Made by a program: the position numbers and the translations under genes. The notes below the pieces were generated by a model. That model saw only the letters and a program-made list of their open reading frames with translations, searched no databases and was not told the DNA's origin. This document shows positions 44,469-52,806 of a DNA stretch of 64,000 bases, one piece after another. The stretch's first letter is position 1; the number at the start of each line of letters is the position of its first letter. This stretch comes from Dokdonella_A sp049583635 (GTDB lineage: Bacteria; Pseudomonadota; Gammaproteobacteria; Xanthomonadales; Rhodanobacteraceae), in contig JBAUWF010000066.1 of NCBI GenBank assembly GCA_049583635.1, forward strand, positions 1 to 64,000, given 5' to 3'.

Positions 44469-47400
44469 TCAAACGGCATCCGATGCCGCATGGGCGCAAG
44501 CCTCGGTCGGCTTCGCGCTATCGGTTCGGCGCAGAAGCGCTTTCCGGGCAGTCCATTCCAGTGCCGGATCGATCGGTTCGAGCAATGTCACTGCGCTGCC
44601 GACCAGAGTGGCGATCGGTATCCCATCGCGGTAAAGCACGCGAGATCCCGTCAGGGTCGGCACATGTGCACCGGCAACCACATTGCCGACGAGATTGAGC
44701 GGATCAGCGCCGCAGACGGAAACCAGAATGCCTTCGTACGATGTCTGGCGCGTCTTGCGCAGCAAACCGATCGCGTCGGGCAGTGCGAATTGCTCGCCCG
44801 ACAAGCCGGCGATGAATCGTCCGCCGCGAATCTCGCCACGCGCTTCAAGACGCTGCAATACGCGAACAAGCTCACGCCACGGCGGCAACCACGCCGCTTC
44901 GCGCGCGATCACGCGCCAGCAAACCACGCCGTAGCGGCGCAGCAAGGTCCATGCGACGAGTTCGAGTGTTTCATGCGCTATACGCGGGCGTTGCGAATCG
45001 CCGGATTGCGCAGGTGCATCGTCGCGGCGGCGTACGAGTCCCCAGCGTCCCGCATCAGCGATCCCGAACAACGCGCGCCGGCGACCGCGGCGACGCGCAG
45101 CGCGGCGCGCAGCAGGCACCAGCAACGCTCGCAGCCCCGCGAAGCTGTCGGCGTTGACGATGCCCGTCGCAACGAGTTCTCCGAGCGCATCCTCGAGTTC
45201 GGTGCGCAGCAAGCCCGTCGTCGCGACAAGCTCGTCGAAGAATGCGGCTCCACCGTGCACGAGCTGCTCGACCACGGCCTGCGCACGCGAGGACAGCGTC
45301 GAAGGCGTGGCGCCCGCGCGCCGACCGAGTGCGGTCCATTGCGCCAGATGGCGCCGCAGCAGCAAGACGATGGGTGTCGCACGCACGGGCCCAGCGCTGC
45401 GTCCGCGCGTCGGATCGTCGGTGGCACCGCGTAGTCGTGTCCACACGAGACGGCCGGCGAGACACAGATCGTCGAGCCACGACGGCTCGTAACCTTCGAT
45501 ACGCGCCGGCAACAGCTCGCTTTCCCACGCGGCGGCTGGCGCCTCGTAGCCTTCGAGTTGCGCAACCACGCCGGCCAGCGCATCCGGTCCCGAAACCCGG
45601 CTGCCCGGCGCGACATGCTGCCATTCGAAGAGGAAACGCATGAAGTCGCGCGGCTCGACCGGCTCGATCTCGCGACGCAGGCGACCGACCGTATAGCGAT
45701 GGATGCGCGCGAGCAGGTGACGTTCGCACCATTCGAGCGCGCGACCCGCGGCGGTAAACTGCCCGCGCATTACGTAGCCTTCGGATTCGAGCCGCAGCAG
45801 CTCGACATCGACATCCGCGATCGCCACGCCGAGCGATCGCGCGAGTGCATCGGCGGTGGCGGGGCCGAGGCCGGTCAGACGTGCGCGCAGAATGTCGAGC
45901 AAGGCTTCTTCGCGCGTCCAGGTTTGCGACGCGTATTCGGCGGGCGCGGCAATCGGCGGCTGTCCATCCGCACTGGGGAACAGCGCACAAAACTGCGGCA
46001 GACGTTCGGCCGGAATCCACAGACGACGCAATGCGCCAGGCGTGGCGCATGCATCGATCGAGGTCACGCGTCGCTGTGCGGCAAGTTGGTCGAGCAGGTC
46101 GGACCATACCGGGTTCGCGTGCACTTCGTCTTCGCCGAGAAACGCGACGGCCATGAGCGCATCATGCAGCTCGTCGGCATTCGTGGCGCCGGGCCAGGCC
46201 TCGTCGCGCACCGCTGCAATCGCGCCCGGATCGAGGCGGCCGAAATCGGCGGCAGTCGCAGCATCAACCCAGCGCCGACCCGAGACCGCCTGTGTGCGGC
46301 GCTCCTCGAGCGGCGCGTCATCGAGATAGGCGTAGGGCCTCGCGCCGAGCACTTCGGCCGCGAGTGGCGAGGGTTCGGTCAGATCGCGCGCAACGACACG
46401 TGCGTCGCCGCATTCGAGCGCGCGCAGCAGATCAACCAGGCCATCGACGTCCATCGCCTCGTGCAGGCAGTCGTGCACGGTCTGGGCGACCAGCGGATGA
46501 TCGGGAATCTCGCGCTCGCCGACAAGGTTCTCGGCGCAGGCGACCTGATCGGGGAACACGGTCGCGAGCAGATCTTCGGCCTTCATGCGCTGCAGTTGCG
46601 CGGGCACTTTCCTGCCACCCGTGAAGCGCGGCAACGCGAGTGCCGTGCTCGCATTCCAGCGCCAGCGCACACCGAACATCGGAGCGTCGAGCAGGGCTTG
46701 AATCAACACCTCGCAGACCGAGCTCGAATTCAGATAACGCGCGACATCCTCTAGCGGAAAACTGTGACTGGTCGAAAGCGACAGCACGATCGCATCTTCG
46801 GTCGCCGCAGCCTGCAATTCAAAATTGAACTTGCGGCAGAAGCGCTTGCGCAACGCCAGACCCCATGCACGATTGATACGGCTGCCAAGCGGCGTGTGGA
46901 TCACAAGCTGGGTGCCGCCGGACTCGTCGAAGAATCGCTCGATCGCGATCTCGCGTCGCGTCGGCAACACGCCGAGAGCCGCCTTCGCCGCGCCGAGGTA
47001 TTCGACGATCTGGCGCGCAGCCGATTCGTCGAGACCTACTTCGTCGGTCAGCCATGCCTGTGCCGCGCCGCAGGGCTGAGCACCGTGGACCGGAACAGGC
47101 AGGCGCCGCGAGATTTCCCCGCGCAGCCGCGAAACCGCGGACGACAATTCGTCGCTGCGCCCGGGCGCCTCACCGAGCCAGAATGGAATCGTCGGTGGCG
47201 CACCGTGCGCATCCTCTACGCGCACGCGGCTGCGCTCGACGCGCAGAATGCGATAGGACATGTTGCCGAGCTGGAAGATGTCGCCCGCGATGCTTTCGAC
47301 CGCAAAATCCTCGTTGACGGTGCCGATCATCTGCGCCGCGGGCTCGAGCACGACGTCGTAATCGGCGTTGTCGGGAATCACGCCACCCGAGGTAATCGCG

Positions 47401-48947
47401 GTGAGCCGCGCTCCGCGGCGCGCGCGCAAATTGCCATTCACTGCGTCGCGATGCACATAGGCCGAACGCGGACCGAAGCGTGTCGTGTAACCGTCTGCGA
47501 GCATGCGCACGACATGCATGAAGGTATCGTGCTCGAGGTGCGCGTAAGGCCACGCGCTGCGCACCATCTCGAACAGCGCCTGCTCGCTCCATTCCCGGCA
47601 CGCGATCTCGGCGACGAGGTGCTGCGCCAGCACATCGAGCGGTGCTTTGATGAGCGTCAATGTATCGAGTTCTCCGCGACGCACGCTGTCCAGCAATGCC
47701 GCGCACTCGACGAGATCGTCTCGCGATTGCGGAAACAGGCAACCCCTCGGCGTCGCGCCGACCGCATGCCCCGAGCGTCCGACGCGCTGCAGGAACGCTG
47801 CGATCGAGTGCGGCGACGCGAGCTGACAAACCAGGTCCACGTCGCCGATGTCGATGCCGAGCTCGAGCGATGCAGTCGCGACCAGCACGCGCAACTCGCC
47901 ACGCTTGAGGCGCTGCTCGGCATCGAGCCGCGCCTCCTTGGCAAGGCTGCCATGATGCGCCGCGACGCGTTCCTTGCCGAGACGCTCACTCAAATGGCGC
48001 GCCGTGCGTTCGGCCATGCGCCGCGTGTTCACGAACACCAGCGTCGTGCGATGGCTTTCGGCAAGTTCGGCAAGCCGCGTATAGACCTGCTGCCACGCAT
48101 CGGCCGACATGACTGCTTCGAGCGGTGCCGCAGGTAGTTCGATGTGAAGTTCGCGCCGGCGCCCATAGCCGACATCGACGATCGCGCAGTCGTGCTCATT
48201 CTCCCTTCCGCGGCTTGCACCGGAAGGGTTTGCCGCAGGCTCAATCCCGGGTGCCGGGAACGAAACGGGACCAGCGCCGAAACCGCCCGACGGCGCTCCG
48301 ATCAAAAAACGCGCGACCGTCTCGAGCGGTTTCTGCGTCGCCGACAATCCGATGCGCACGAGTCGTCGTTCGCACAAGGCCTCGAGTCGCGCCAGCGACA
48401 GCGCGAGGTGACTACCGCGTTTGTTCGGAGCGAGTGCATGGATCTCGTCCACGATCACGCTGCGCGTCGTCGCAAGCATGCGTCGACCGGACTCCGAGCC
48501 CAGCAATATGTACAGCGATTCCGGCGTGGTCACAACAATATGCGGCGGGCGCTTGCGCATCAGCGCGCGCTCGGCCTGCGGCGTGTCGCCCGTGCGCACG
48601 ATGGTCCTGATCTCGACATCAGGCAACCCGAGCCGCTCGAGCTCCGCTCGGATACCCGCAAGAGGCGCTTCAAGATTGATGCGGATGTCGTTGGACAGTG
48701 CCTTGAGCGGCGAGACGTAGACAATTGCGGTTTCGTCCGCCAGCGGGCTTTTGATTCCACGCCGCACGAGATCATCGATCGCCGCCAGGAAAGCGGCGAA
48801 AGTCTTGCCCGAACCGGTCGGCGCCGCGATCAGCGCATGCCGGCCCGAGCGGATCGCCGGCCACGCTTCGTCCTGGGCCGGTGTCGGTTCGGCGAAGGTC
48901 GCGCGAAACCACGCGGCGACAGCGGGATGAAAGCAATCAAGAGGCAT
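44469..48947 (-). CDS. lhr: Large DEAD/DEIH-box helicase Lhr
   Basis: About 1492 residues from the ATG at 48945-48947 (MPLDCFHPAVAAWFRATFAE, the usual Lhr opening). The frame extends 25 codons further but without family support. The helicase core has the Q-motif region PTPAQDEAWPAIRSG, Walker A IAAPTGSGKTFAAFLAAI, motif III-type SATQKPLETVARFL, the DEIH box VIVDEIHALAPNKRGSHLAL, and C-terminal motifs LVATASLELGIDIGDVDLV and FLQRVGRSGH. The large C-terminal part (about residues 430-1492) is the Lhr-specific winged-helix and beta-barrel region. Lhr is a 3'-5' helicase linked to DNA repair and RNA processing (family knowledge). No exonuclease gene is fused or adjacent. Confidence 0.95.
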   Translation of the reverse strand: MPLDCFHPAVAAWFRATFAEPTPAQDEAWPAIRSGRHALIAAPTGSGKTFAAFLAAIDDLVRRGIKSPLADETAIVYVSPLKALSNDIRINLEAPLAGIRAELERLGLPDVEIRTIVRTGDTPQAERALMRKRPPHIVVTTPESLYILLGSESGRRMLATTRSVIVDEIHALAPNKRGSHLALSLARLEALCERRLVRIGLSATQKPLETVARFLIGAPSGGFGAGPVSFPAPGIEPAANPSGASRGRENEHDCAIVDVGYGRRRELHIELPAAPLEAVMSADAWQQVYTRLAELAESHRTTLVFVNTRRMAERTARHLSERLGKERVAAHHGSLAKEARLDAEQRLKRGELRVLVATASLELGIDIGDVDLVCQLASPHSIAAFLQRVGRSGHAVGATPRGCLFPQSRDDLVECAALLDSVRRGELDTLTLIKAPLDVLAQHLVAEIACREWSEQALFEMVRSAWPYAHLEHDTFMHVVRMLADGYTTRFGPRSAYVHRDAVNGNLRARRGARLTAITSGGVIPDNADYDVVLEPAAQMIGTVNEDFAVESIAGDIFQLGNMSYRILRVERSRVRVEDAHGAPPTIPFWLGEAPGRSDELSSAVSRLRGEISRRLPVPVHGAQPCGAAQAWLTDEVGLDESAARQIVEYLGAAKAALGVLPTRREIAIERFFDESGGTQLVIHTPLGSRINRAWGLALRKRFCRKFNFELQAAATEDAIVLSLSTSHSFPLEDVARYLNSSSVCEVLIQALLDAPMFGVRWRWNASTALALPRFTGGRKVPAQLQRMKAEDLLATVFPDQVACAENLVGEREIPDHPLVAQTVHDCLHEAMDVDGLVDLLRALECGDARVVARDLTEPSPLAAEVLGARPYAYLDDAPLEERRTQAVSGRRWVDAATAADFGRLDPGAIAAVRDEAWPGATNADELHDALMAVAFLGEDEVHANPVWSDLLDQLAAQRRVTSIDACATPGALRRLWIPAERLPQFCALFPSADGQPPIAAPAEYASQTWTREEALLDILRARLTGLGPATADALARSLGVAIADVDVELLRLESEGYVMRGQFTAAGRALEWCERHLLARIHRYTVGRLRREIEPVEPRDFMRFLFEWQHVAPGSRVSGPDALAGVVAQLEGYEAPAAAWESELLPARIEGYEPSWLDDLCLAGRLVWTRLRGATDDPTRGRSAGPVRATPIVLLLRRHLAQWTALGRRAGATPSTLSSRAQAVVEQLVHGGAAFFDELVATTGLLRTELEDALGELVATGIVNADSFAGLRALLVPAARRAARRRGRRRALFGIADAGRWGLVRRRDDAPAQSGDSQRPRIAHETLELVAWTLLRRYGVVCWRVIAREAAWLPPWRELVRVLQRLEARGEIRGGRFIAGLSGEQFALPDAIGLLRKTRQTSYEGILVSVCGADPLNLVGNVVAGAHVPTLTGSRVLYRDGIPIATLVGSAVTLLEPIDPALEWTARKALLRRTDSAKPTEACAHAASDAV

Positions 48948-49079
48948 GACGGGATTGTGCGCGTCGATGCGCGAAAAGACGACCGATCGATGATTCAGGG
49001 AGATGGCGTCGCGGACATTCAATCACAAGCGGCGCGCACACGCCGGGCACACGGCCCGATCGCGATAATCACGCTTGTC

Positions 49080-49565
49080 CTATTTCTCGAACAAACCATG
49101 CCGGCGGTGCCATTGTTCCAGCGACTCGTCGGGGAAATGTTCGAAGCGGTGCTCGCGCTTGCCGCGCGGCAGCTCGACCCAGTTCGCCTTCGAGTCGAGC
49201 AGGATATGGAAGCGTTCCGGCGGTTTCGGCAGCGGCGTGTCGATGGCCGATGCATGCGGGTGCACGAGATCGGGCCAGGTCGGATCGTACGCCCACAACG
49301 CGCTGCCGCAGTGCTTGCAGAAATGGCGTCGCGCACTGCTCGACTGCAACTTCCCGTCACGCTTGACTTTGGCGCGATAGACGCCGAGATGTTCGCGCCC
49401 GTCAACTTTCAGCGTTTTCCGGTACGCACCGAGATTGATGGCAAAGCCACCACCGCCAGCGGTCTTGCGGCAGATCGAGCAGTAGCAATACATGAACGGC
49501 ACCGGCGCATAGGCCTCGACCGAGAAGGTGACGCGCCCGCAGTGACAGGATCCTTCGAGTTTCAC
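49080..49565 (-). CDS. GFA-family zinc-binding protein
   Basis: A 161-residue protein with a GTG start at 49563-49565, chosen because KLEGSCHCGRVTFSV directly follows and GAGG sits upstream; the longer frame is a shadow. The zinc-ligand cysteines of the glutathione-dependent formaldehyde-activating (GFA/Mss4-like) fold are in GSCHCGRV, MYCYCSICRKTAGG and FCKHCGSALW. Real formaldehyde-activating enzymes are a minority of this family, so activity on S-hydroxymethylglutathione is not implied. A second family member is at 60154-60552. The next gene upstream on the same strand starts about 570 bases on, after a 22-base gap. Confidence 0.88.
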   Translation of the reverse strand: MKLEGSCHCGRVTFSVEAYAPVPFMYCYCSICRKTAGGGGFAINLGAYRKTLKVDGREHLGVYRAKVKRDGKLQSSSARRHFCKHCGSALWAYDPTWPDLVHPHASAIDTPLPKPPERFHILLDSKANWVELPRGKREHRFEHFPDESLEQWHRRHGLFEK

Positions 49566-49587
49566 GTTCGTGCCTCGTGTCTGTGTG

Positions 49588-50133
49588 CTATGACCCGATC
49601 GTCGGTGAGGTGCTTGTTCGAGCGGAGCGAAGCAGAACGCCGACGAGATAGACGACGTAATAGGCAACCACGGCCGCGAGCAGCGCAAGAGTCAATGGAC
49701 TGCGTTGGTAGGCCGCGATTGGGTAGGCACCACCTGCTCGGGCTCCCGCCTGCAGCGTCGGATAGATCACCAGGAAGCGGTAAAGCAGTCGCCCGAGCAG
49801 CACCAGGCTGATTGCGACGCCGATATAACCGTGCGGCGTATACCAGCGATGCCCGTCGGGGTCGGTCTCGAAGTGCGTCAGGTGCAGACCGGCGACCGCG
49901 AGGAACGCACCTGCGAGCAACCCGATTGCCGCAGCACCCGCCAACCGCGGACTGAGGAACGCGGGCAACAGGACCAGCAGCCCGATCACGGCAAACAGGA
50001 CGATCCGCGTCTTCATGCGGCCGGGTCTGACCGGCTGGCGTCCGAAGTTGCGCCGCACTCGGCGGTAGATCGCGAACAGAATCAGCGGAACGACCAGAAT
50101 CGGAGCATGGGCGGTTGGTGTCATCGGAGTCAT
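49588..50133 (-). CDS. Multi-pass membrane protein (DUF1453/CcdC-like)
   Basis: About 181 residues from ATG 50133. It begins with a hydrophobic span (APILVVPLILFAIYRRV), a basic segment (RRNFGRQPVRPGRMKTR), and then three or four spans: IVLFAVIGLLVLLPAF, GAAAIGLLAGAFLAVAGL, YIGVAISLVLLGRLLYRFLV and LTLALLAAVVAYYVVYLVG. The R-R-x-G-R-Q-P-V-R-P pattern after the first span is what DUF1453/CcdC-like proteins show. Function unknown. A nearby NADPH:FMN reductase gene is on the same strand. Confidence 0.75.
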   Translation of the reverse strand: MTPMTPTAHAPILVVPLILFAIYRRVRRNFGRQPVRPGRMKTRIVLFAVIGLLVLLPAFLSPRLAGAAAIGLLAGAFLAVAGLHLTHFETDPDGHRWYTPHGYIGVAISLVLLGRLLYRFLVIYPTLQAGARAGGAYPIAAYQRSPLTLALLAAVVAYYVVYLVGVLLRSARTSTSPTIGS

Positions 50134-50230
50134 TGCAGCGTGTCTTCCCGCAGCTAACAGCGAACAAATCCAGCGTCTTCCGGGGCGACGTTCGGTGCCT
50201 GCGGCGTTTTGCACCGTCACGGAATTCGGT

Positions 50231-50788
50231 TCATCGATGCGACACCAGGGACGCAACGAAACCCTCGATATAATTCCCGAGCGCGGTATTGACCGTGGCG
50301 TCGATGATATCCCCTTGGGCGTCGAACACCTTGCCCGCGCGTGGAACCAGCAAGCGCCCGCCGGTCCACAGCTCGGCACCGAGCGCGCGCAACACCGGCA
50401 GCCACGCGTTCTGCGCCAGGATGGTGCCGAACCCGCCTTGCGAAGCGCCGATCAACGCCACCGGCTTGCCACCGAACACACGCGCAATATCGGCCGACGG
50501 ACGGCTCAGCCAGTCGATTGCATTCTTGGTAACGCCGGGGATGCTGTTGTTGTATTCGGGTGTGACGATCAGGAGACCATCGGCAGCGGCAATCGAATCC
50601 TTCAGCGCCGACACCGCTGCGGGAATGCCCATTTTCGCTTCATCGTCCGCATCGTAGAGCGGAAACTCGCGAATCGATCCGATGTCCATCCGGCTGCCGG
50701 ACGGCATCATCGATTCGGCCGCACGCAACAGCGCGCCATTGTAGGAGCCCGTGCGCAGGCTGCCGGAAAACCCGACAATCGTGGTCAT
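50231..50788 (-). CDS. NADPH-dependent FMN reductase
   Basis: A 185-residue flavodoxin-like reductase. The FMN-binding loop is GFSGSLRTGSYNGALLRAAE near the N-terminus, followed by PLYDADDEAKMGIP, the second loop IVTPEYNNSIPGVTKNAIDW and GASQGGFGTILAQ. These match the chromate reductase/azoreductase-like NADPH:FMN reductases (ChrR, YieF). The product reduces quinones, FMN or metals in the cytosol; substrate is unknown. A ribosome-binding site (AAGAGG) precedes the ATG. The gene lies upstream of the DUF1453-like gene, which starts 97 bases after its stop. Confidence 0.93.
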   Translation of the reverse strand: MTTIVGFSGSLRTGSYNGALLRAAESMMPSGSRMDIGSIREFPLYDADDEAKMGIPAAVSALKDSIAAADGLLIVTPEYNNSIPGVTKNAIDWLSRPSADIARVFGGKPVALIGASQGGFGTILAQNAWLPVLRALGAELWTGGRLLVPRAGKVFDAQGDIIDATVNTALGNYIEGFVASLVSHR

Positions 50789-51044
50789 TGCATATACCTC
50801 TTCGCAACAGCGTCAGCGCGACCAGATCAAGGACCAGCCTTTCGGCATCGCTGTCGATGGATCGGTGTAGCCGCTGGAAATCGCTGCGCCAGGAAGGTGC
50901 TCGCCTGGTTGCTCAGATGCGCGCCGGTCAAACGTCGTTGCGATCAGGGACCGCTCGGTCAGCGTGACAAACGAGAAGATGCAGCGGCCGGCGTGCAATC
51001 ATGGATGCGCAGATCGGAGGCAGAACAGACGCCGGGTCCCGGGT

Positions 51045-51872
51045 TCATCCGCATTTCGAATAGCCGCAGGCGAGACAGGTTGCGCAGCCGTCCATCAGGA
51101 TCACCGCACTGGTATGGCACTTGCCACACAAGGTGGCCCCCTGCGGGAAAGTGCCGGCAGACGGGCTGGATGAATCCGCCCGGTTCTCGCCTGCGCCGGA
51201 TTCATCGAAGTCGGAATCCGCAGCGGCGTCCGGGTCGACCGGTACGCCAGCCGGTGTGCCGCCCGGCCCGGATTTCCGTGTTGCGGCTTGCTTGCTGGAG
51301 ACTGCCTCGTAGGCTGCACGCTTCTCGGCAATCAGCGCGCGCTGTTCCGGACTCATCTCCGGATCATGCATCAGGCCGATCGACTTGAGGTGGGTCTCGA
51401 TGATAGCGCCAAGTTCGGCAACGATCGACGGCATGTACACGCCACCGGCCTTGAAATAGCCGCCGCGCGGATCGAACACGGCTTTCAGTTCCTCGACCAG
51501 GAACGTCACATCGCCACCCTTGCGAAATACCGCCGACATGATGCGCGTCAGCGCCACGATCCACTGGAAATGGTCCATGTTCTTGGAGTTGACGAACACC
51601 TCGAACGGTCGGCGCAACTCGTGCTCGGTGCCGGCGTTCAGCACAATGTCGTTGATCGTGACGTAGAGCGCATGCTCGAACAGCGGTGACTTGATCTTGT
51701 AGGTCGCGCCGATCAGCACATCCGGCCGTTCGACCTTCTCATGCATCTGGATAATTTCGGCGATCGGCGATTCGTCGTCCGCGGGCATCACTTCCACGGC
51801 AGGCTGCACGGCCGTTTCATCGGACCGGACGACGCCGTAATTCTTGATGCGGTTGCCTATCTTGATGGTCAT
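51045..51872 (-). CDS. nrdJb: Class II ribonucleotide reductase accessory chain (NrdJb, TSCPD domain)
   Basis: A 275-residue protein. The N-terminal two thirds (about 5-170) hold the TSCPD-type fold with YVTINDIVLNAGTEHELRRP and PFEVFVNSKNMDHFQWIV, FRKGGDVTFLVEELKAVFDP. The C-terminal tail is a four-cysteine zinc-binding motif: CGKCHTSAVILMDGC then CLACGYSKC. In unsplit class II enzymes this is the C-terminal end of the catalytic chain, whose redox cysteines re-reduce the active site; in Pseudomonas it is a separate gene, nrdJb, next to nrdJa (family knowledge). Here it lies 0.9 kb downstream of the nrdJa-like gene, with a histone-like gene between them. It is on the same strand and likely needed for the activity of NrdJa. 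Confidence 0.9.
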   Translation of the reverse strand: MTIKIGNRIKNYGVVRSDETAVQPAVEVMPADDESPIAEIIQMHEKVERPDVLIGATYKIKSPLFEHALYVTINDIVLNAGTEHELRRPFEVFVNSKNMDHFQWIVALTRIMSAVFRKGGDVTFLVEELKAVFDPRGGYFKAGGVYMPSIVAELGAIIETHLKSIGLMHDPEMSPEQRALIAEKRAAYEAVSSKQAATRKSGPGGTPAGVPVDPDAAADSDFDESGAGENRADSSSPSAGTFPQGATLCGKCHTSAVILMDGCATCLACGYSKCG

Positions 51873-51987
51873 ATACCGTGAGTTCGCGAATGAATATGGA
51901 TCGGTGGCGAGCGTCGGCCCGCGAACCTCGCGATCACGGCCGGCTCATGACCGGCCGTGATCGTTCGGGACGGTGCCAGGCCGCACG

Positions 51988-52737
51988 CTATCTGCGACGA
52001 GAGCCTTTCTGCGCCGCCCTGCGGGTACCCTTCCTGATCGCGGCCTTGCGCGCGGCTTTTTTGACCACGGGTTTCCTTGCACCCGTCTTCTTCGTTGCCG
52101 CCTTGCGAGTACTCTTTCGGGCCGCTGCCTTGCGCGCGGCTTTTTTCGCCACGGATTTCCTTGCACCCGTCTTCTTCGTCACCGCCTTGCGAGCGCTCTT
52201 TCGGGTCGCTGCCTTGCGCGCCGGCTTCCTTGATGCCACCTTCCTCGCCGCGGTCTTGCGGGCGACCTTGCGAGCAACTTTTCGGGCAGTCTTGCGCGCA
52301 ACTTTTCTGGTCGCCGTTTTACGGGCAGCCTTCGCCCTTGCCTTTTTCGCTGCTGGCCGAGCGCGCTTCGCTTTCCCTGTCGCCGCCTTCTTCGCAACTT
52401 TCTTGCGCGCGGCGGCCGGCTTGGTTGCGGCCTTCTTTACGGCTGCTTTCCTGGCGGCTACCTTCTTCGGCTTCTTCTTCGCGGGCTTTCTGGTGACGGC
52501 TTTCTTGACCGTGGCCACGACGGTCTGTACACGGCGCGCGGCTTGCTTGCGCGCCTTTTTGGCCTTCTTGCCGACTTTCCTGGCAGTCGTACCAACCGCC
52601 TGGCCTGTATCGCTGGCTGCTGTTGTCACCGACGTGCCGATTGCACTGGCCATGTCGGCCACGGCGCCGCCCATTTCTGTCGCACCCTCCTTCATCTCGT
52701 CCAACGACTCGCCGAAACTGCTGCCTTCACTGTGCAT
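51988..52737 (-). CDS. Histone H1-like Lys/Ala/Arg-rich DNA-binding protein
   Basis: About 249 residues from ATG 52735-52737, which follows GGAGAGGGGAACCAAC. The first 60 residues are not basic (SFGESLDEMKEGATEMGGAV, then ASAIGTSVTTAASDTGQAVG) and look like a short helical or apolipoprotein-type repeat. The remainder is almost entirely Lys, Ala and Arg, with K-K-A/K-A-A-R-K motifs such as KKAARKAAARKSTRKAATKK and ARKTARKVARKVARK. This is the composition of eukaryotic-like bacterial histone H1 proteins (HctA, AlgP/AlgR3) that bind DNA non-specifically. A 84-base tandem repeat lies within it. It lies 69 bases after nrdJa and 115 bases before nrdJb, all on the same strand. Confidence 0.85.
   Translation of the reverse strand: MHSEGSSFGESLDEMKEGATEMGGAVADMASAIGTSVTTAASDTGQAVGTTARKVGKKAKKARKQAARRVQTVVATVKKAVTRKPAKKKPKKVAARKAAVKKAATKPAAARKKVAKKAATGKAKRARPAAKKARAKAARKTATRKVARKTARKVARKVARKTAARKVASRKPARKAATRKSARKAVTKKTGARKSVAKKAARKAAARKSTRKAATKKTGARKPVVKKAARKAAIRKGTRRAAQKGSRRR
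52047..52214. repeat. Two tandem ~84-bp repeats within the histone-like gene
   Basis: The segment starting TGCGCGCGGC at 52047 recurs at 52131, 84 bases (28 codons) later, with only a few changes; both units contain TTTCCTTGCACCCGTCTTCT and encode the KKTGARK-type block. A weaker partial third copy follows. This indicates in-frame expansion of the basic tail by slippage or unequal exchange. Confidence 0.85.
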
Positions 52738-52806
52738 GTTGGTTCCCCTCTCCGGAATGATGCATGCCTGAAACGGGCCGTGAGCCTGCACTCATTGCCG
52801 GTCCGC

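Noticed and set aside
50813..50998. Possible 61-residue minus-strand gene between nrdJb and the FMN reductase
   Set aside because: Begins with TTG, lacks a ribosome-binding site and any family likeness; the region is better left as intergenic.
52047..52214. CRISPR-like or VNTR array
   Set aside because: Only two or so 84-bp units, in frame inside a coding sequence, with no spacers; it is a protein-coding tandem repeat.
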